In this document: piece after piece, positions 61,601 to 64,000 of the stretch | Layout of the letters: every line of letters starts with the position of its first letter | Position numbering within the stretch: position 1 is the first letter of the stretch | Assembly: GCA_013397455.1 (NCBI GenBank) | Contig: VYZB01000216.1 | Coordinates: forward strand, 436,312 to 500,311 | Origin: Crotophaga sulcirostris | Lineage: Eukaryota > Chordata > Aves > Cuculiformes > Crotophagidae | Direction: 5' to 3' | Length of the DNA stretch: 64,000 nt | Notes under the pieces: generated by a model | Database searches by the model: none | What the model was told of the DNA's origin: nothing | Seen by the model: the letters and a program-made list of their open reading frames with translations, nothing else | Made by a program: the position numbers and the translations under genes

Positions 61601-64000
61601 AACTAAATTAATGTAAAATGTTGGGATTTTCAGCACTGGAAAGATTAATAAATTTAACATTCTACACCAGTTCAGGAAACTTACATCATCTCTTTGTTCA
61701 AAGTGGACTAAAAATACTGGACTAAATATTGTCCCCATTTGATTTCCTTTAGTTGCAAGAATGGTAGCTGAATGACCCTGCCTATCTGTAGAACTCAAGG
61801 ATTAGAATTACATCCAGGTTTAGATTCCCCAATAGTCGCTGTGCAAAACGTTTCTACATGATTTGGTATGTTCCTGTCTTTTCTTCAGAGATGTTGACCT
61901 ACCAGTGAATAAGGTGAATTTAGGCCCTAAGTGCATGCATAACTTTAATTCACAGAAAGCCTTTTAATCAAGGTTGTGAGCTAGTCATCAGCTGGGTTAC
62001 AATGTGGCCCCAAAATATCACTTGTTACGACAGATGGTACAGTGGTAGCTTCTACATATAGCACTGTTTCAAACTGTGACAGAAATCTTCTCTAGTGAAA
62101 CTGAAAAGTTTAACTTCACCTTTCAGAAAAAATGACACTTATATCTTGCCTGCTGTAACAGCTAATAATAGTTACTTGTCTGCTACTAGCTGACAAACCC
62201 GATTTGCAAGTTGCAAGACAGCTCTTTTCGCATGAGTTTCCCTAAATCAGCTGCTTACCCTAAAAACAAACTGTAATGACGTTACTACTGTGGGGCAACA
62301 GAGGGGAAATGACATGATAGCTTTCCACTGAATGAGGCTAGAACTGAGAAAGAGTCACAGTATTTTCATAATGCCAAGATCAAATGGAAAATATTTTTAT
62401 TTTCCTTGAAACCAAATAGGTTTTCTTTTTTGTGACTGTGCTCTGCAGTATGCACAGCAGAGTCAGTTCTAAATACATAATCTGTTCATTCCCTTTGGGT
62501 TACTTGACTTATCTAAATATTAGTCTTCCCTTTGCATATAATGTTACAGCATTCATAATTATCTACCTTTCCGCTCAATCCCTATACAGACACTATAGAA
62601 TGACAGTGGATTTAATTTCTGTCTTAGTGCTACCTTAGCCTTTTCAAGAAAGTTTTCAACTGAATTTACTTATGTCAACATGTAAATAAGGATTTTAATG
62701 GTTGCTTTTAATTTATAATGTGATGTACTGGATTAAAGATTTCTTTTATAGTGAGGTGAACAAGAATATTTTGTTGCAGCAGAAAAGTATGAAGCAAAAC
62801 AAAATTTCACACCTCTTCAACATGTCTTATTACTGTTTAAAAAAAAATTTAAAATTGCCAATGGTTACACAACTGATAACACAGATACATCACTTCATTT
62901 ATTAAGTAAAAGAAATGTTGTAATGCTTAACTGTTATAATCCTACTACTGCCATACTAATGACAGATTTTTTTACACTGTAGTATATAAATAAATTAATA
63001 TGATGACAGGTGTCACTAAACAAAGCCTCTATAGTTAAGTGTATGTATGAGAAACTGCCACTCACCTTCACACTGCAGTGCTGCAATGCAGCTGCTGAAC
63101 ATAAATATCCTACCTCCTCTGCCATTTTTATGCCACTTCTGTACTCAATAGATTCAAGCTAACTTGTATAATAGCTATTATTCTTTCATAATAACTGCAT
63201 AATATGTACTACAGTTGGCTTCTAGGAATTATTGACTCAGGCATGAGGCATGGCAGCAGAAATGTTAAGTAATTTTTCAGTACCTGCTATGTGACAAAGT
63301 AATTGTCGCAAAACTCATCTGTTGCCTAAATCCCAAAAATCTGATTTGAATGCTTTATTTAGAGTTTAACTTACTAATTCACCACAGAAACTGCCTCAGA
63401 CTCACACTCTGCTTGGTGAAAAAAAGGGAAAAAACCCAACCACCAGACAATTGACTCACAATTCCCAGACCCTTTAATGTTAAAGGAAGTGAATTTGAAG
63501 ATTATACCCTTATTTCTTCATCTTAGTAAGTGAATCCTGAGAAAAGGCTGTGTTCTCAACTCTGTCATTCTCCTGATGGGTATTTAGGAATACTAATTTC
63601 TTAGCTGGTTTCTCTGTTCTCAGAGTTGCATTGACATTGGTTGCTGTCTTTAGAAGGATAATGTAATGCCAATATTTAGTCCAAAACCTGTAGAATAAAC
63701 TCGTTGTTTCAGTTATTGAGTTTGGAACTGTTGCATCTTTCCAGTGTTTTTATTCCAAACTCAATGACACCAAAGGCCTCAATGTGCCCAACTCTTTTAA
63801 GAACTTAACACCTCCCATGCAACTGTGTGATCTTGCTGAAGATCATCTTCATTTGGTAGTATGGAGTCCCAACAGAGTGGATCTGCAAAGCACAGTTTCA
63901 GGGTTGATCCTCAAAGGCTGAGGTATTTGTATTGTGCCAGCCTTGGTGGTTGGTAAGCCCTCTATATTTCATTTCCTCTCATTTTTAGAATGTTTGCCCC
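58693..64000. other. AT-rich non-coding sequence
   Basis: No recognisable gene or interspersed repeat. Frames at 58916-59119 and 61121-61492 (plus, 123 codons) have no recognisable motif. An acceptor-like tract ends at 59760 but its frames close within 12 codons. The inverted repeat at 63712-63768 is listed separately. Confidence 0.55.
63712..63768. repeat. 16-bp inverted repeat (one G·T) with 25-nt loop
   Basis: Arms at 63712-63727 (GTTATTGAGTTTGGAA) and 63753-63768 (TTCCAAACTCAATGAC) pair over 16 positions. Thirteen are consecutive Watson-Crick pairs from the loop outward, then one G·T, then two more pairs. It is the best stem-loop I found in the window. The stem is short for a canonical pre-miRNA. 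Confidence 0.8.

Overview
The window looks like a non-coding, AT-rich stretch of a bird nuclear genome. I found no complete gene, rRNA, tRNA, CRISPR array, operon or other prokaryotic structure. The bird assignment rests on at least ten pieces of the CR1 non-LTR retrotransposon. They carry the CR1 reverse-transcriptase and C-terminal protein motifs and the CR1 3' tails (ATTCTATG or ATACTGTG octamers). Two further LTRs have the sequence style of avian endogenous retroviruses. The CR1 subfamily mix looks neoavian rather than chicken-like, but that is an inference from memory of the repeats, not a database match.

Layout. Positions 40-829 hold a reverse-strand solo LTR with near-perfect 5-bp flanking duplications. 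About 920-2330 is a GC-richer composite block: an unrecognised reverse-strand tail, a CR1 3' fragment (1528-1858) and a TATA-bearing LTR-like segment (1859-2330). From 2331 to 12019 there is plain AT-rich sequence. A reverse-strand CR1 fragment from the middle of ORF2 lies at 12020-12970, followed by 17 kb of plain sequence. The densest repeat cluster is 30301-36525: a CR1 (-), a solo LTR (+), a young CR1 (+) and a CR1 (-) that contains the RT domain. A 1.2-kb CR1 with RT remnants is at 41093-42328, an old CR1 at 47680-48213, a CR1 pair in opposite orientations at 51417-52265, and another CR1 at 58150-58692. A 190-bp pure (GGAAA)38 array with one undetermined base lies at 50134-50323.

Coding potential. 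The open frames in the window are CR1-derived, satellite-derived or chance frames of roughly 60-130 codons. Two short plus-strand segments, 45852-46005 and 46649-46758, have splice-acceptor-like starts and are the only places I would test for unknown exons. Both are speculative.

I see no evidence of a new biological system. The most useful leads are the structure of the composite block at 920-2330, the two exon-like segments, the loss of the second catalytic aspartate in both CR1 RT remnants, a CR1 subfamily with its own 3' octamer, and a few unusually good inverted repeats, the best at 63712-63768.
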